From: Diogma glabrata
Taxonomy: Eukaryota; Arthropoda; Insecta; Diptera; Cylindrotomidae
Assembly (NCBI GenBank): GCA_963693315.1
Contig: OY856187.1
Coordinates: 424,134,429-424,198,428, forward strand
Direction: 5' to 3'
Length of the DNA: 64,000 bases
In this document: in pieces, positions 50,440 to 63,623 of the stretch
How positions within the stretch are numbered: the first letter of the stretch is position 1
How the letters are laid out: every line of letters begins with the position of its first letter
Translations under genes and position numbers: made by a program
The notes under the pieces: model-generated
The model's database searches: none
What the model was told of the DNA's origin: nothing
What the model saw: only the letters and a program-made list of their open reading frames with translations

Positions 50440-50779
50440 GCCGCTTTTGCGTTCGGCAAGCTCGGAAAAATGCCGATTGCCCACGATCTTGTAAATTTAC
50501 TACCACATTTTTTTTGTAACTGTTGGGTTTGGAAATTTGTTTTAGAACAAGAGGGTAAGCTTGTCCGACCAAAATGTGTCTGCTATTATCGAGTCTGACA
50601 ACTGACATTTTGGTATGTTTGGGTTGTCGAACTAGACAGTAGCAGACAAATTTTTGTCGGACAAGGTTACCCTTGTGTTCTAAATCAAATTTCCAACCCC
50701 CATTGTTAAAAAAAAAACAAAAATTTACAAGATCCCGGGCAATCGGCATTTTTCGGAGCTTGCCGAATGTAAAAGCGGC
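50440..50779. repeat. 340-bp foldback palindrome with arms over 150 bp
   Basis: GCCGCTTTTGCGTTCGGCAA at the left is mirrored by its inverse at the right, and the match continues through CCGATTGCCC, ATCTTGTAAATTT, TTGGAAATTTG, TTGTCCGAC and GTCTGCTA to about 50604/50626. Only some 20 bases of loop are left. There are scattered mismatches. It is a foldback MITE; transcripts would form long hairpin RNA. Confidence 0.88.
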
Positions 50780-53700
50780 AACAATCTTGCTTTCAAATTT
50801 AGGATTTTAAAAATTACAGTGTGCCTTTGTAGCTAATAATAAAATAATAAAATTATGTAAATATCGTGAACTACACAAGGAGAATGTTGCTTTGTGTACT
50901 CACCATTATATATTAATTTACTATAGGAGAAGAATTTGGAAAATTGGAATGAGCGATTTTCAGAAAATCCTGGAGAATTTTTTTTTGTTTCATAAGTAAC
51001 ATGAAAATGATCATCTAAATGGAAGGGATTTTTTAAACACGAAAACATTGAGCAAAAGATGGTCAGTATACCGGTGAACACTTTAATAAGTGTTTCGCAA
51101 TTGTAGTAAATTAATATTTATTTATTATAAACAATAATAAAAATAATTTTAATTTTTTTTAAAATAATTTTATTGTTGTTGTTAGAAATACAAATAATTA
51201 GGAATAATTTTTAATAAAACCTGTTAATTTTAATTTAAGTGTTTTATTGCTAAATTATTTTATTGTGTATTTATACAATTAATAAAAGTTGTTGTGTTTT
51301 GTTTTGACAATAAAAATATAAAAGTTGTTAATTTTTCTGTGGTGAAAAAATTTATATTTTGTTATTGTATTTCACACTGTGTATTGGTATATCGGTTGTG
51401 TAACCAAATAATGTGAGAGAAAATAAAATCTAAAGCTTATTGCAACAAAATTTTTATAAAGCAAAAGCTTCGAATGTTATATGTAAATGGAGACACCAGG
51501 TTTTTTGTATTATGTTCTGACATTTAACGTTAAGAGACACAACGTTTTAGATTTCGGTTAAAGAATTAAATTATATTTTTGGAGTATTTCTTATCGATTT
51601 GTTTTATAATAGGTTTAATAGTTTTATTTTTTATGCGTATAAATTAAGCTCTTGAGACCAATTTGGATTTTATTTATTTTATTTATTGGTGTGTGGAATA
51701 AACGGTAATTTAAAGTTCCCTTGAGACTAATGAGTAATGTAATTATAACTTGTTTATGGTTATAAACTACATCCAAATTTGTTAGTGAACAACTTGAAAA
51801 TCACGGATGGTGTTGTTTAACTTTCATTTCAGTTTCGTAGCAAATGAGAGTAAATTTGAATTAGATGATTCAAACATGTGGTTTTGTTGTTGATTTGATA
51901 ATAACATAACCTGCATTTTTAGATATTGAGTATAAAATTAATTTCAATCAATTCTTTCGTAAAACAAATAATCTTTAGACAATACACTTAAGCTTTTAAG
52001 AAAATGGAATATATTATATATACATGTTGATTTGACAAAATGTGCATATTTTATATCATTTATCTAAAATGATGAATCATCATTTATCTGAAATGATGAA
52101 TGATGAATCTTGATATCATTTATATCAAACTTATATAATATGATGCAAGAATGTAAAGCTAAGGTTTTTGGACGCATGTGGAGCTTGCGATTCGAGGGGC
52201 CAGCTGACATTTACACCCACATTAAGTCCGAAATGGCTTACATCCATGCATCATATACTATTTTTTATTTACCACATATCACAATCAAAATATTTAAAAA
52301 AAATTGTTTAATCTAAATCAAAATTTAAAATTTTATAAAATTTGGAATAAAAATATGTTGAACCTTTTACCAAAATATTTGTTAATTTTTTCAAAACAAA
52401 TCGTATAACTATAAAAACTAACAAATATTTTGATTGGATTATGAAATTTTGAATTGAAAGGTTGCTTTGATAAAATTTTTTTTATTGAATTTAAACAAAT
52501 ACAAATGTTTTTTACTTTTTGGATGTAACTGTGACAAAAAATATATGACTTTAATATGTGGGCGAAGAAAAACAGTTTTTTATTCGCCTGCATATTAAAG
52601 TGTTACTTTATTACTGTGATTTGTGACCTTAATGTGTGACTTTCTAACCATATATTTTTTTGTCATAGTTTTGTCCAAAAATGTGAAAAACATTTGTATT
52701 TGTTTAAATTCTATAAAAACTATGGCCGATAATCAAGATGTAATCTACATTAATTAATAGTTGAGTTTTATCTTACATTAAATCGGACTTTATTCTACAA
52801 ATATTATTTAAGCAAATTACAGTTCTCATTTTGTCATTACTTATTATCAAAGCCACATTAACGCTTAATACCACTGAAAAATCTTTATATTTATTTCAAC
52901 AGCAACAAGCAAGTAATAAGCGTTTATATATTGATACTCAGCAAAACTTATTCTGTTTTTATGTTTCTATATTAAAAGAATGCAGTTTGAAGTTGTGCAC
53001 TGTTATACTCAAAATGCATTAAATTTCGTGAACCAGTTTTACTCCTCCTCTGTAACTATCTCAAAAAACTTAATTTTACTCCAAAACTAGGACATTTTTA
53101 TATTATTCTTAAGCCAAAACCATTCCTAGTGTAAAAATTGGATTGAAAGAGAATAGGCTGTTAAAATAACAATAGGTGTGATAGGTTGAAGGAAACTTTT
53201 TACGCAGAATTATGTGTGTTGATGTGCGCCAAAAACCAAAAATATGTTTTTTCATATTATTACCTAATTCAATTCTCAATTCTGCGATTGATATGTTTCA
53301 GGTTGATATTTATAAAACTTTGTTAACATGTTAACATGTTAAGTGAAACATTTGCATACATAAGGTTTTTGAATTTTTGGTTTGCATTATTTACGCGCCA
53401 AATTAAATTCAAGATGGTGCACTTGAGTTTAAGTCAGTTGCTTGTAGAAACCTAATTTTACAACTCACTCTAGCCCACAAAAAACATGTGTCGCGTTCTA
53501 GTAAAAATAAATGCTATCCTTCCTTAGCATTTTCCCATCGGTTATAAGAAAAGGATTAGAACAAATATTAATTTTCTAAATTGAATCGAAATTTAATTAT
53601 GTGAAGTGTATATACAAGCAAAAGTAAAATCTTAATACTATTAATAATTTGATTATGATTAAGATTAATTGCTATTAAATGAGTTTGCAAAAAATTAAAA

Positions 53701-54201
53701 GAAAATCAAATTTTCCCAAATTAAAAAGCTGATTATCTCGATTTTGTTGATAATTTATTTTGTTTTGAGAATGAATTAAGAATAATTTATTGTCTATAAA
53801 AGATGAAGTGGGCAATGGGATGAGTATAGATAAATATATTATTATCTTATATATGACTCTTGTAATGTATTTTAAATCATTTTAAAATTTGGAATTTTAA
53901 GTGATGCTTAGTTTCTGTTATATTGTGATAATAATGTTGAGTACTTGTTTTGTGTATCACTGAAATTAAAAAAATAAGTTTTAAGAAGAAAAATTAGTTG
54001 TATGCGTTAATGTGAAAATAACTTTGTAGACAGTCTGAGATTTTCATCACCATTTATTACCATTAATTATACTACCATTTTCACATTTAAGTTCGTTCTA
54101 GATAACTTTCTCAATTTTCTTTCAAATTACTTTAACCGATATATTTATAATTTATTATAATTTTATTATAATTCTTTTTAATTTTTCTCATAATAGATAT
54201 A
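50780..54201. other. Non-coding A/T-rich stretch, 3.4 kb
   Basis: No coding region, terminal repeats or RNA genes recognised. A small local duplication (ATCATTTATCT.AAATGATGAAT) is at 52055-52110. Confidence 0.5.
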
Positions 54202-54900
54202 TTACTTCGGTCTGAAAGACCTAAGTATTACATTCATGGGCTAAAAGTGAAATTCTTAACCCAAATTTTTTTTGGCATTTCTCGACGTTTTAGGACCTAC
54301 TAATTCTAAAAAAGCAAAAAAAAAATGTATGTCTGTCTGCCGGCCGTCACAACCTACAAAATTTTTGTTTTCTAAAAATAGGTTTACTCAAAGATTACAA
54401 GTGATTACGACTAGGAACATTGAATTTGGAGAAATTTTGATGGTTGGGATTGGTATGTGAGACCAAAATCTAGATTATTGCATTATAAGTTTGTCAAAAA
54501 AATGTTGTCAAGTGTGTCAAAAGGAAAATTTTTATTTATTTTTTTACCCAATTTTTGGAAAAAAAATAAAATTAATTATTTATATGACATGAAATTTTGT
54601 TATTATTATTGAGAATTATGGCAATATAATTTGTCAAAAAATGTTGTCAAGTGTGTCAAAAGAAAGATTTTAATTTATTTTTTTCCTAATTTTTGGGAAA
54701 AACATAAAATTAATTATTTGTATGACATAAAATTTTAGTATTACTATAGAGAATTATGGCATTATAAGTTTGTCAAAAAAATAATGTCAAGTGTGTCAAA
54801 AATGATTTCATTTATTTTTTTAGCCAATTTTTTGGAAAAAAAGGTGTTGATGTTTTTATGACGTAAATGTAATTGAAAAGAAATTGGACATAGAAATTTT
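54202..54900 (+). mobile_element. Element B, 5' part (3' truncated)
   Basis: It starts TTACTTCGGTCTGAAAGACC at the same base as the 14021 copy and has three of the roughly 140-bp units. It stops after AATTGGACATAGAAATTTTT, before the A/T-rich array and 3' end. Confidence 0.78.
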
Positions 54901-55675
54901 TTTAATTTTTTATATTATTAATTATTATTTCTTATTATTAATTATATTATTCTATTTGTACACAAAGCTGTCTGGTCCTGAAATCTACCTATTTCTAGCG
55001 GATATACGTGCCTCTGGCCTTTTTTCCTTTGTTGTTGATGTTCTAGCATGGGCTGTTATATACTCGTCTGACTTTGTATCAAATTCAGGAACACTGTGTG
55101 GGTGACCATTTCTATCGAGATCTTGACTCGTAGTTGTTTTTAAGAAAACTCACAAAAATGCCATTTTAATATTTTTAAGACAACGTAAGTCTCTAGAGTA
55201 GAATACGATTATTTTTAAAGGACTTAGAAGTCCCTAGAAGCTTCTAAGATTCTTTTTGAAACTCTAAAAATGTGACATATTTACAATCGATACTGAATTC
55301 GAAACCACAATACAACTGCGAAATTTATTTCGAAAGGAACAAGCCAAATAAAGATTTAATATATTTATATATCCTCGTGAATCTTCTGTCAAATTTGCGA
55401 TTTTGTTTTTATCTACCATATTAAGTTTTATAAATATAAATTTAAATATATATTTAATAATTATGTCAAACTTTCATTCTTATCTGCTAGATATCTGCTA
55501 CCTAAAGTAACGAATAACTTTATCTGGTAGATAAACCCTACCCGAAGGTGAAGAAAACTAATTATGTTAGATATTTTCTAGATAAACTTATCGACAACTT
55601 ATCTAGAACTGAAGAAATCGGGCATAAACCGAACAGTTACTATTATGCCGTAATAGTATATTAAGAAACTAACTC
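54901..55675. other. Non-coding stretch
   Basis: No supported gene. A frame near 54960-55105 has some mixed composition but no recognisable motif. Confidence 0.45.
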
Positions 55676-55757
55676 GACGATTTTATCGCACGCAATCTGT
55701 CTAGAAAACGACCCGCGCAGCGGGGAGTTTTCTATAGGATAAGTGCGATAAAACGTC
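55676..55757. repeat. GC-containing double hairpin
   Basis: Outer arms GACGATTTTATCGCAC / GTGCGATAAAACGTC and inner arms AGAAAAC / GTTTTCT surround CCGCGCAGCGGG, itself self-complementary. Together they form one long interrupted stem in otherwise A/T-rich DNA. Function unknown; probably the core of a small mobile repeat. Confidence 0.7.
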
Positions 55758-56612
55758 TTATGAAATGAGTTTTTATACTATTTTTTCTATTTTGCATTTT
55801 TTGTCTTGAAATTTTTAAAAATGTGTATTTTATTAAAAAATAGTCAATTTGAAATTTTGTTATTATTCCTAATTATTTTAATTAGTCAAAATATTTAACA
55901 CTAATTTAGATTTTCTTATTAATTTTATTTACATAATTATTCGTTTTAATGTTCACTGACGTTTGTATGACCAATGTGACTAACCTTGAAAGACAAAACT
56001 GCGTATCGTAACGAAGGCCATTTCGATACGCATTTGGGTATCGAAATGACTTTATTTTAGACGCAAAATAGAAAAAGACATTTCAATGAATTATCGACTG
56101 CTTAGTTTTTAAGTTATTTCCAAGAACGTGTATAGTAGAATTTTTTGGCCAGCGAACACAAAATTTGTTTGTTATGCGCATATTGTTTGCACATGCGCAT
56201 ATTGTTTGCACATTCAGTGTCTCGATTAAAATATTAAAAAAAACTAGGGGTCCCATTGAAATGGCCAAAAAAACGCATAAAAATTAATAAATTACTATTG
56301 AAATTCAACCAATTATATTAGAAAACCAAAAACTAGTAAAAATATTAATGATTTTGTTGGCAATGTAACCAAATTTTGATAATTAAAAATAATTATAATA
56401 AAACTAACGACGCCTATGGAAACAAATATCACAACAAACAAATGGTACGAACTAGAAGTAGAAATTTAATAAATATAATTGTTTTGAAAACAAATTTATC
56501 CCAAAATAAATAATATATCTCTGTTTTACTTTTTGTCTCATCTATTTGTCTCTTGCTGCGTCCTAGCTGTCAAAAATTCGCTGGCAAAAAAATTCTACTA
56601 TATCTATTTTTT
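55758..56612. other. Non-coding stretch with small inverted and tandem words
   Basis: A perfect 11-base hairpin (CATTTCGATAC / GTATCGAAATG) lies at 56019-56048, and a duplicated ATGCGCATATTGTTTGCAC near 56173-56212. No gene. Confidence 0.5.

Positions 56613-56645
<33 letters not shown>
56613..56645. repeat. (TAA)n microsatellite
   Basis: About eleven TAA units. Confidence 0.9.
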
Positions 56646-56647
<2 letters not shown>

Positions 56648-56787
56648 CATTCTTTATTAACATATTTAAGTGTACAACTTATTTACATATGTCTATTAGT
56701 ATTTCCATCCTAGATTTTATTGAGATATTTAACTCAGTTCAAATGAAAATTTTAACTGTCCCAAAATTTTAATTTAATCCCCCCCCC

Positions 56788-57353
56788 CTTGGGTGTCATG
56801 TGAAAGGTGATTTTGTTTAGTCTAAAACAGTTTTTTTTTCGTAATTTTCAAACTCACAATTTCCGATTTAAAATCGTGTTTTTGTGAAGAACTATTCACG
56901 TAGAATTTTAAATTCTTTGATGAGAATCAATTTTGTTACTTTGCAGCAAATGAATAATTTAGTAACTAATTCAATTAAACGAAATTTAGAAAATATTTTA
57001 TAATATTAAGGTTCTGAAATAGTCTTAAATAGATTATGGCTAGTCAGATGAGCTCGGCTTAAAAAAACAATATTCGGGATGACTCATTGCAATTTAGTAA
57101 TCTTCATGGTCCAAGAATTGTAACCGTTTGTTATCGGTATTCGCATTCCATTAAATCTCAATGATTTCGAGAAAAACTGTATTTATGTTTGACTAATAAA
57201 TGAACTAAATTAAAAAATTTTGAAACCATAAACAGTTATGGGTAAAATTCAACCCAACGGAAAACTATATTAGCAAATGCTGTTTTTTCGTATTATTATA
57301 TACACGGAACCCTCGACGAGCGAGTTATATTCGCATTTGATTCTACTTTTTTT
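56788..57353 (-). mobile_element. Element C, truncated copy in reverse
   Basis: The reverse complement of the first ~600 bases of the 29397 copy, ending with ACGGAACCCT then CGACGAGCGAG near 57304-57325. It starts after a run of nine C. The rest of the element is missing. Confidence 0.7.
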
Positions 57354-59474
57354 AAATGATATGTAAATGCTTTAAAATTTATAGAATTACACTAGAAAAA
57401 CTCTATGAAAGTGTTCGAATACTATTATTTTTCGGTTGCTTGAATACAAAAGTGTTCGTAATTAAAATTTCTACTTACTCTTTTTTCATTTCATAAAATT
57501 AAACTCCAAATAACAGAAGAACAACAAAAATTTCATTCCAAGAATTCTCTATTACTTAATCAAAAATAAGGTAGAAACATTTCATTTTTCCGTTTTATGA
57601 ACACACAACAAAAGAGAAAACGAAAGAAATAGGTTATCGGAAAAAAGATTTTTCTTCCTTTCAATAGTTTTTTTCCATTTGATACCCAAGAGTAAAACCA
57701 AAAATCAATAAAAAGACAAATCCTATTCTATAGCGATCTGCGATAATGAACAAGAATGCATTTGGATGAATAAAGAAAACAAGATATATTAATAAATTCT
57801 TGTAGTTGGAACATTCTTTACATTTTACCACAATATTTAAAAGTTGTCTTATTAAATCAGAACACGGCTCTTTTTCAATGGTTTGATCATATACAAATTA
57901 GAATTGATGGAGCATTGTAATAGTATTATATTATTCGCATTCCGGAAATACCGAAAGCTTGATTTACATTATATTATAAATATAAATCTAACAATCTAAC
58001 ATTTTGGTATTCGAGGCATTCGAGCTTTCCAATCTCCATTTAAATATTTTTATTTAATTATTAAGTAGAGCTTCTTTCTGTTAATTTGATTGATGAGTCG
58101 AAAAATCAGATAAAATAAAACAAAATTCCAAGTGCCATTACTTAATCATATTCAAATCACATTAATTTTGATGAAGATTTATAGCTTTGCATTAAATAGT
58201 CTGGGTCTTAGATTAAAAGCGTATAAAGGTAAATGAGTCTCATGTTTTTGTTGATAATAATTTTGCTAATGGAATTTTTTTTGCTTAAAGTCATCATATT
58301 GATATATAAATACAATTTATTCAAATAATAATTGGCATTTACAGTTACGAATATGAAAGTTATAAATTATATTGCTAAATATATTTTTTTGAATTATATA
58401 TAAAAGCGTTTTACTTCAAAATGCTATATGTATTTTGTTTAGGATTCTCGCAAATAAGCTTTTTATGATTTTGGAACATGTGCTGGTATAATTTATTTAT
58501 TATTTATGTTTTGGTGAATATGTATCAGTAACACAAATGAAAATTCATTAATCAAATCGGAAGAAACATTTTTATCTTATTTATGTGTTTGGAATATTTT
58601 AAAACTGAAATAATCTAGTTAAAATAAATGCGAAGCATTAAACATTTATTGATATTTGTGTTTCGATGATAATATTCGAACTGCAAGAATTTATCTTGCG
58701 CTGAATTGTTGAAGCATTCTTTAAACTTATAGATCTTGTTTTAGTTATTACTATTTGTTTTTGATGTTTTAATATTCTTTTCTTTAGGTATTTTTTGATT
58801 CTAGATTCTTTATTCTTGTTTCTTGGTATTTGGTGACCGTTCTGAATTTAATTTTTTTAAGTATTTAACTGACTTTCATAGGATATTTATCCAAAAATAA
58901 AGAAGAAGCAACATTACATTATTTCACTCTTAATGAACATAATAATCCCTAATCGAAATCTAACTCAGTTTTCTTAAAATCAAACCTTAATTTTTAAAAA
59001 ATTCCTCACAATCCCAAAAATAAATTTCTTTTAATCTTTTGTCTAATCCCAAAATATTTTAGCTTGCAAAACCAACAACACCCAACAAAAACATCATAAT
59101 GGAAAACGTTAAATTAAAAGTCATGATTTTACATCATTTTTCAAAAATTGATAACTTAAAAAATAAAAAAAAAACGTAAGCTCGTTTTGTTCTATTGATT
59201 TTTCTTAGAAAGTTGAAACGAAAAAAAAAACAGAAATAAGCTATAAAAATAAAAAGAAAAATGAAAAAAAAAAACAAAATAAATTGTTTCGAAAAGATGT
59301 TTGATAGACAGTAAGAAAATGGTTATTTAACAAAATCAATGGACTGTTTGTGTTTTATGTTTATATAATTCGAACGGATATTGAAATCGATCTATAAACT
59401 TTTTCGTTCAGTTCATTTTCCGTTTAAACTTTATTTGTATATTTTTTATTATGGTCTTTGTAAACTCTCAGAAA
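57354..59474. other. Non-coding A/T-rich stretch, 2.1 kb
   Basis: Nothing recognised. Confidence 0.5.
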
Positions 59475-60727
59475 TAAAAAAAGTCAGACAAGTGGCCAAG
59501 GGTTCCGTTAATGTAAAAGAACACAATATCAAAAGTAATTGACAAAAAGTTGTGTGGTAATGTCTTTATATTGCTAGACCATAGACGCATAACAAAATAA
59601 ATATTTAATCGGAAAATGTCAGTAGTAAATTGCTATCACATTGATCGAAAATCACACCAAAACTGTTGCTTCAGGTAATATCTTATCCATAGCTGTTTTG
59701 GTAAATCAAGAAAGATTCCATTACACCAGCTTGTAAATGGTTTAAATTTGATTATTTTTTCGGTCAATCAAGCGTCGAAATTTAGGCGGGTGGAGAGGGT
59801 ATGTAGCCTCTCGTAGCCTCTTGTAAAAAACGTTTTTTTACAATAACACAAAAACTTTGCATTGTAAAATTCTAAAAAAAAGTGTAATGTTTCTTAAATT
59901 AAGTGCTCCTTCATATGACACCCCACTCGTTTGAGTCGAAAATGGTTTTTTTTACTCACCCCACATCCATTCTCTAAACACCCAGAAATATAATTATTTG
60001 AGTCTTCGCTATGATTTTCATTCAAAATTTACCAAACTTCCTAACTCTGAATTTTTACAAATTTTTCTGTCAATAAGTGTCGAAACATAGGGGGAGTCTG
60101 AAAGTTGTGCTTTTTTGGCAATAACTCAAAAACTGTGCACCGCAAAATTCTAAAAAAAATTAATATGATTTCTAGATTAGGTGCTCTTTCCAATGACACC
60201 CGGCTTGACCACATTTTAAATAGTGTTTTTACCCCTTCTTATTTCCACCCCTTCATAAATATAATTATGAGTATATGACACTTTTATATATTTTTTATTA
60301 AAAACTTACTAATTTTTCTATCATTCCAAATACATTTGAAGATTTTCGATCAGCTAGGTTCGGAGCTATTCGAGGTAAGAAAACACGAAAAAAACGTCAT
60401 TATTCAAAATTATACAAAAATGGTGAGTTGTAAAATTCCAAAATAAATTTTTAAATAATACTGAAATGAAGCCTTTACATATATCCCCCCTACTTGAATC
60501 TATAAAAAAATTTATTTTCTCAAAGGTTTCACATTGTAACCCTGTAAACCAAACGAAAACAACTTTAGTTTTATTTGTATCTGTCATCATCTGTGGACAG
60601 GTTAGTTTTATACGTACCTCAAATTTCAGGTCAAAAGCGTTTATAGTTTACGAGATAATCGATATAAAGTGAAAAACTCGTTTTACTCTCACCAATAGAG
60701 TTTGTTATAAAAAACGGAACCCTAAAA
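59475..60727 (+). mobile_element. Element C, third long copy
   Basis: It runs from AAAAAAAGTCAGACAAGTG with AGGGTTCCGT to AACGGAACCCTAAAAG. The internal motif ATGACACCC...C occurs twice (59918, 60196), as in the 29397 copy. 1.25 kb, no supported coding sequence. Confidence 0.7.
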
Positions 60728-61213
60728 GTGCGTGTTGATTTCTAGTAATAATATAATTTGTAGTAAGATCAAATTTTTATTTAGTTTTTTCAGTGTTTCT
60801 ATGTAAACTTGCAATATAAATTTTGAATGGGAAAAACACTAATATAACAAGTATAAATTTATATTTGTAATAATCTATAATCTTCTTCTTTCTTCTATAA
60901 TAATAAAATACAGTGTCTGTCTGTCTATGTGCTCTCTACTGCAAAATTTACTGCACGCCGTGGTTTGCAATTTCGTTAGTAGAGGCTCATTAACGGCTTC
61001 TAAAGCACCTAGGAGCCCGAATTTTAAAATTTTAAATAGTTTTGGTTAAATTAATGTTTTAATTTTCTTAAGGGTTTTTGCCCAAATGTTGATACATATA
61101 TAAATTTTTTGTTTTTATTCAAATATTTTTTTAATCGCTAAACTATCTTTGATAGATTTTTTTCGCTGAACAAAATTATCATAAAATGAAAATCAAGGTA
61201 TAATGTGACAAAC
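60728..61213. other. Non-coding stretch
   Basis: Nothing recognised. Confidence 0.5.
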
Positions 61214-61718
61214 AATAGTACATTATTTAATTAGGAGCTAAAGTGATACTTTTTGTGTTGAGTCTATAGTTTAGACAATTATAGACGAAACACAAAAAGT
61301 CACTTTAGCTCCGAATTAAATACACTATTTTTCGGCAAACGTTTAAATTTTTTATAAATATGAAATTAATACATCAAACTTTTTTTAAATATGAATTTGT
61401 ATCGTCATAATTATTTCCAAAAAAGAGACAAAAACATTTAAATTTGTATGAATAAAATTTTTTTATCAAAGCAGCCTTTTCAAAATTTCATAATATGAGA
61501 ATCAACTTATTTTTTGTTGTCATGGTTACACAATATGTTTGAAAAAATAACAAACTAACAAATAACAAATGCTACTTTACAGCCTCCGTAATATAAAATA
61601 AAAATGGCGTTACTTTTGCTGTCGTTAGACGTTACTTTTGCTGTCAGGCTAAAAAGTAAGACTTTAGCTAACTCCTTAGCGGCAGTAAAGTTAAACTTTA
61701 CAGCCGTTTGCCGAAAAA
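61214..61718 (+). mobile_element. Element D, copy 2
   Basis: Direct-orientation copy of 25185-25703. It differs mainly by lacking about 25 bases at the centre of the first hairpin (GACGGCCGACCGCAGGGAGG of copy 1) and by scattered substitutions. It has the same TTTTTCGGCAAACG inverted ends. Confidence 0.8.
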
Positions 61719-62624
61719 CACATTTATATCAAAATTATATACATTGGAATCTAACACATTATGTTGCAACAAATATTTCTAATTTACATCAAATATGTTC
61801 TTGGTTTGCAATTATATATAATACATGTTTCTAAAAATTAGCTTGCATTATAAGAACTGCCATCATATTCAGTTCCAAAAATGAATATGAATGATGATCA
61901 CTGATATGGGATCCAATTTACAATTTTAAATACAATTTGATTTTGGAATGACCATAAACAAATATGTGTATATGTGCATTAAAGGATTAACAAGGAGAAG
62001 TCATTCTAAGCAATGACGGTCATCTATCATCTGAAGACAATGGTAAATTCTTCATTTTAAACGACAGAGCTAGTTCGATTGAAGTGCATGGTGTATCTGT
62101 TGGTCTCTTCTATCAGTTTATATGCCATTCGCTAAGAATCGTGACCATTCATTTTTTCTGAATTTTCAAAAGAATAGGTTAACCTCTTGGCTTTTGCGCA
62201 TTTTCATATTTTCAAATATGTCAACAAATGAAGTGATTTTACTATTTTTAGAAAAGTACATAAGTCTGGATTTATACATGAAATTAGTTTTAGTACTTTG
62301 CAAGTTTTTATGAATATGTGTCTTTTATAAAAATACGCTAGGAGAAATCGAAACAAAACGATGGCCACAAATCGACAAAACAAATTAAACCAAAATATTC
62401 CCTAAAATGCTGACATTCTTAGATTAATCTCATGCATCAGGGATATGCATGTTTTGGTCTGCTCATCCAGTTGTTATGTTATTTGCCAAGATTTGTGTAA
62501 GATAATCATTGGAGTATTTACAAATATATCAGCATATAGAGTAATATGACCATTTTGAGAACAGCAAATAAATTAATCTACATTAATAAATGTAATTAGT
62601 CAACAACCAGTCGCTAGACCAGTA
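61719..62624. other. Non-coding stretch
   Basis: Nothing recognised. Confidence 0.5.
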
Positions 62625-63623
62625 CACGGATAAAAATAAAGCTATGATTGCAGGTCATAAGTTTTGTATAACATAATTATAAATGTTTATTCCCGATAAC
62701 CACTTTTTATAATATTATTGTAATATTCATGACTTTAAGGCATCAATTTTTATGAATATTTAGTCGTGGAATATAAAATGTTGGCATAAAGTTTTGAAAA
62801 AAACAAAACAATGATTACTATTCATAAACAATGAATAAAAAAATTATAGTTTTTCATGCCTGATAATCAGTTTATATTTAAAAATGTGCATGTAACAGAA
62901 CTAGGAAGTATGAAATTTTATGAATAGCAAAGTATAAAATATATTTTCACCAAACAATAATTTTTATTTTCTAGTTATTTTATATGTTTTGTAGGAATGG
63001 AGTATTCTTTATTAGTGCGAAATTTTAATATTAGTTTTTCGACAGTAAATATAATTAAAAAATTAATAAACAAAAAAAAATATTTTTTATAATTCACTAA
63101 AAAATTTTTGTGTTAGGTGAGTTGTATATATACAAACTTTGTAAAATTTTAATATGATAGATAAATATAAAAATATGTAATATGAACATAAGGTTTAGTA
63201 CATATAGGATTATAATATAACTTACGAGTATGACAAATCATATGACTATGAGGTTTTCGATATCTCGCGACACTTTATCAAAATTCAAATGCTAGGAATG
63301 CAAATGCCTAGTTCGTAATTTATTTATTACTAAGCGCCATAAATTTATGAATTACAGGCATATTATTTTATTAAAAATAGTTATATTTTGTTCCCTAGTA
63401 AGTATATAAAATTTTTACAACAAAGTTATTTCGTTGTTCCTAATTGGTCATACTACATAAAATTCTATGAATAATATTCATAATAAGCTTCTTAGTGATT
63501 TTTTGAAAAAGTATACCTTATAAGTATATAATACACCTGGCTTATTCACGGTTGAGAATTAACGTAATTTAAGCATGGACTATAACTTATTAGGCATAAA
63601 AAAAACCTCGATTTCTATCTGTG
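62625..63623. mobile_element. 1-kb element with CACRGATARAAAT ends and TA flanks
   Basis: The left end CACGGATAAAAAT and the right end, reversed, CACAGATAGAAAT are inverted; both are flanked by TA. The interior has many ATGAATATTCAT-like palindromic words and no transposase, so it is non-autonomous. Confidence 0.55.
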
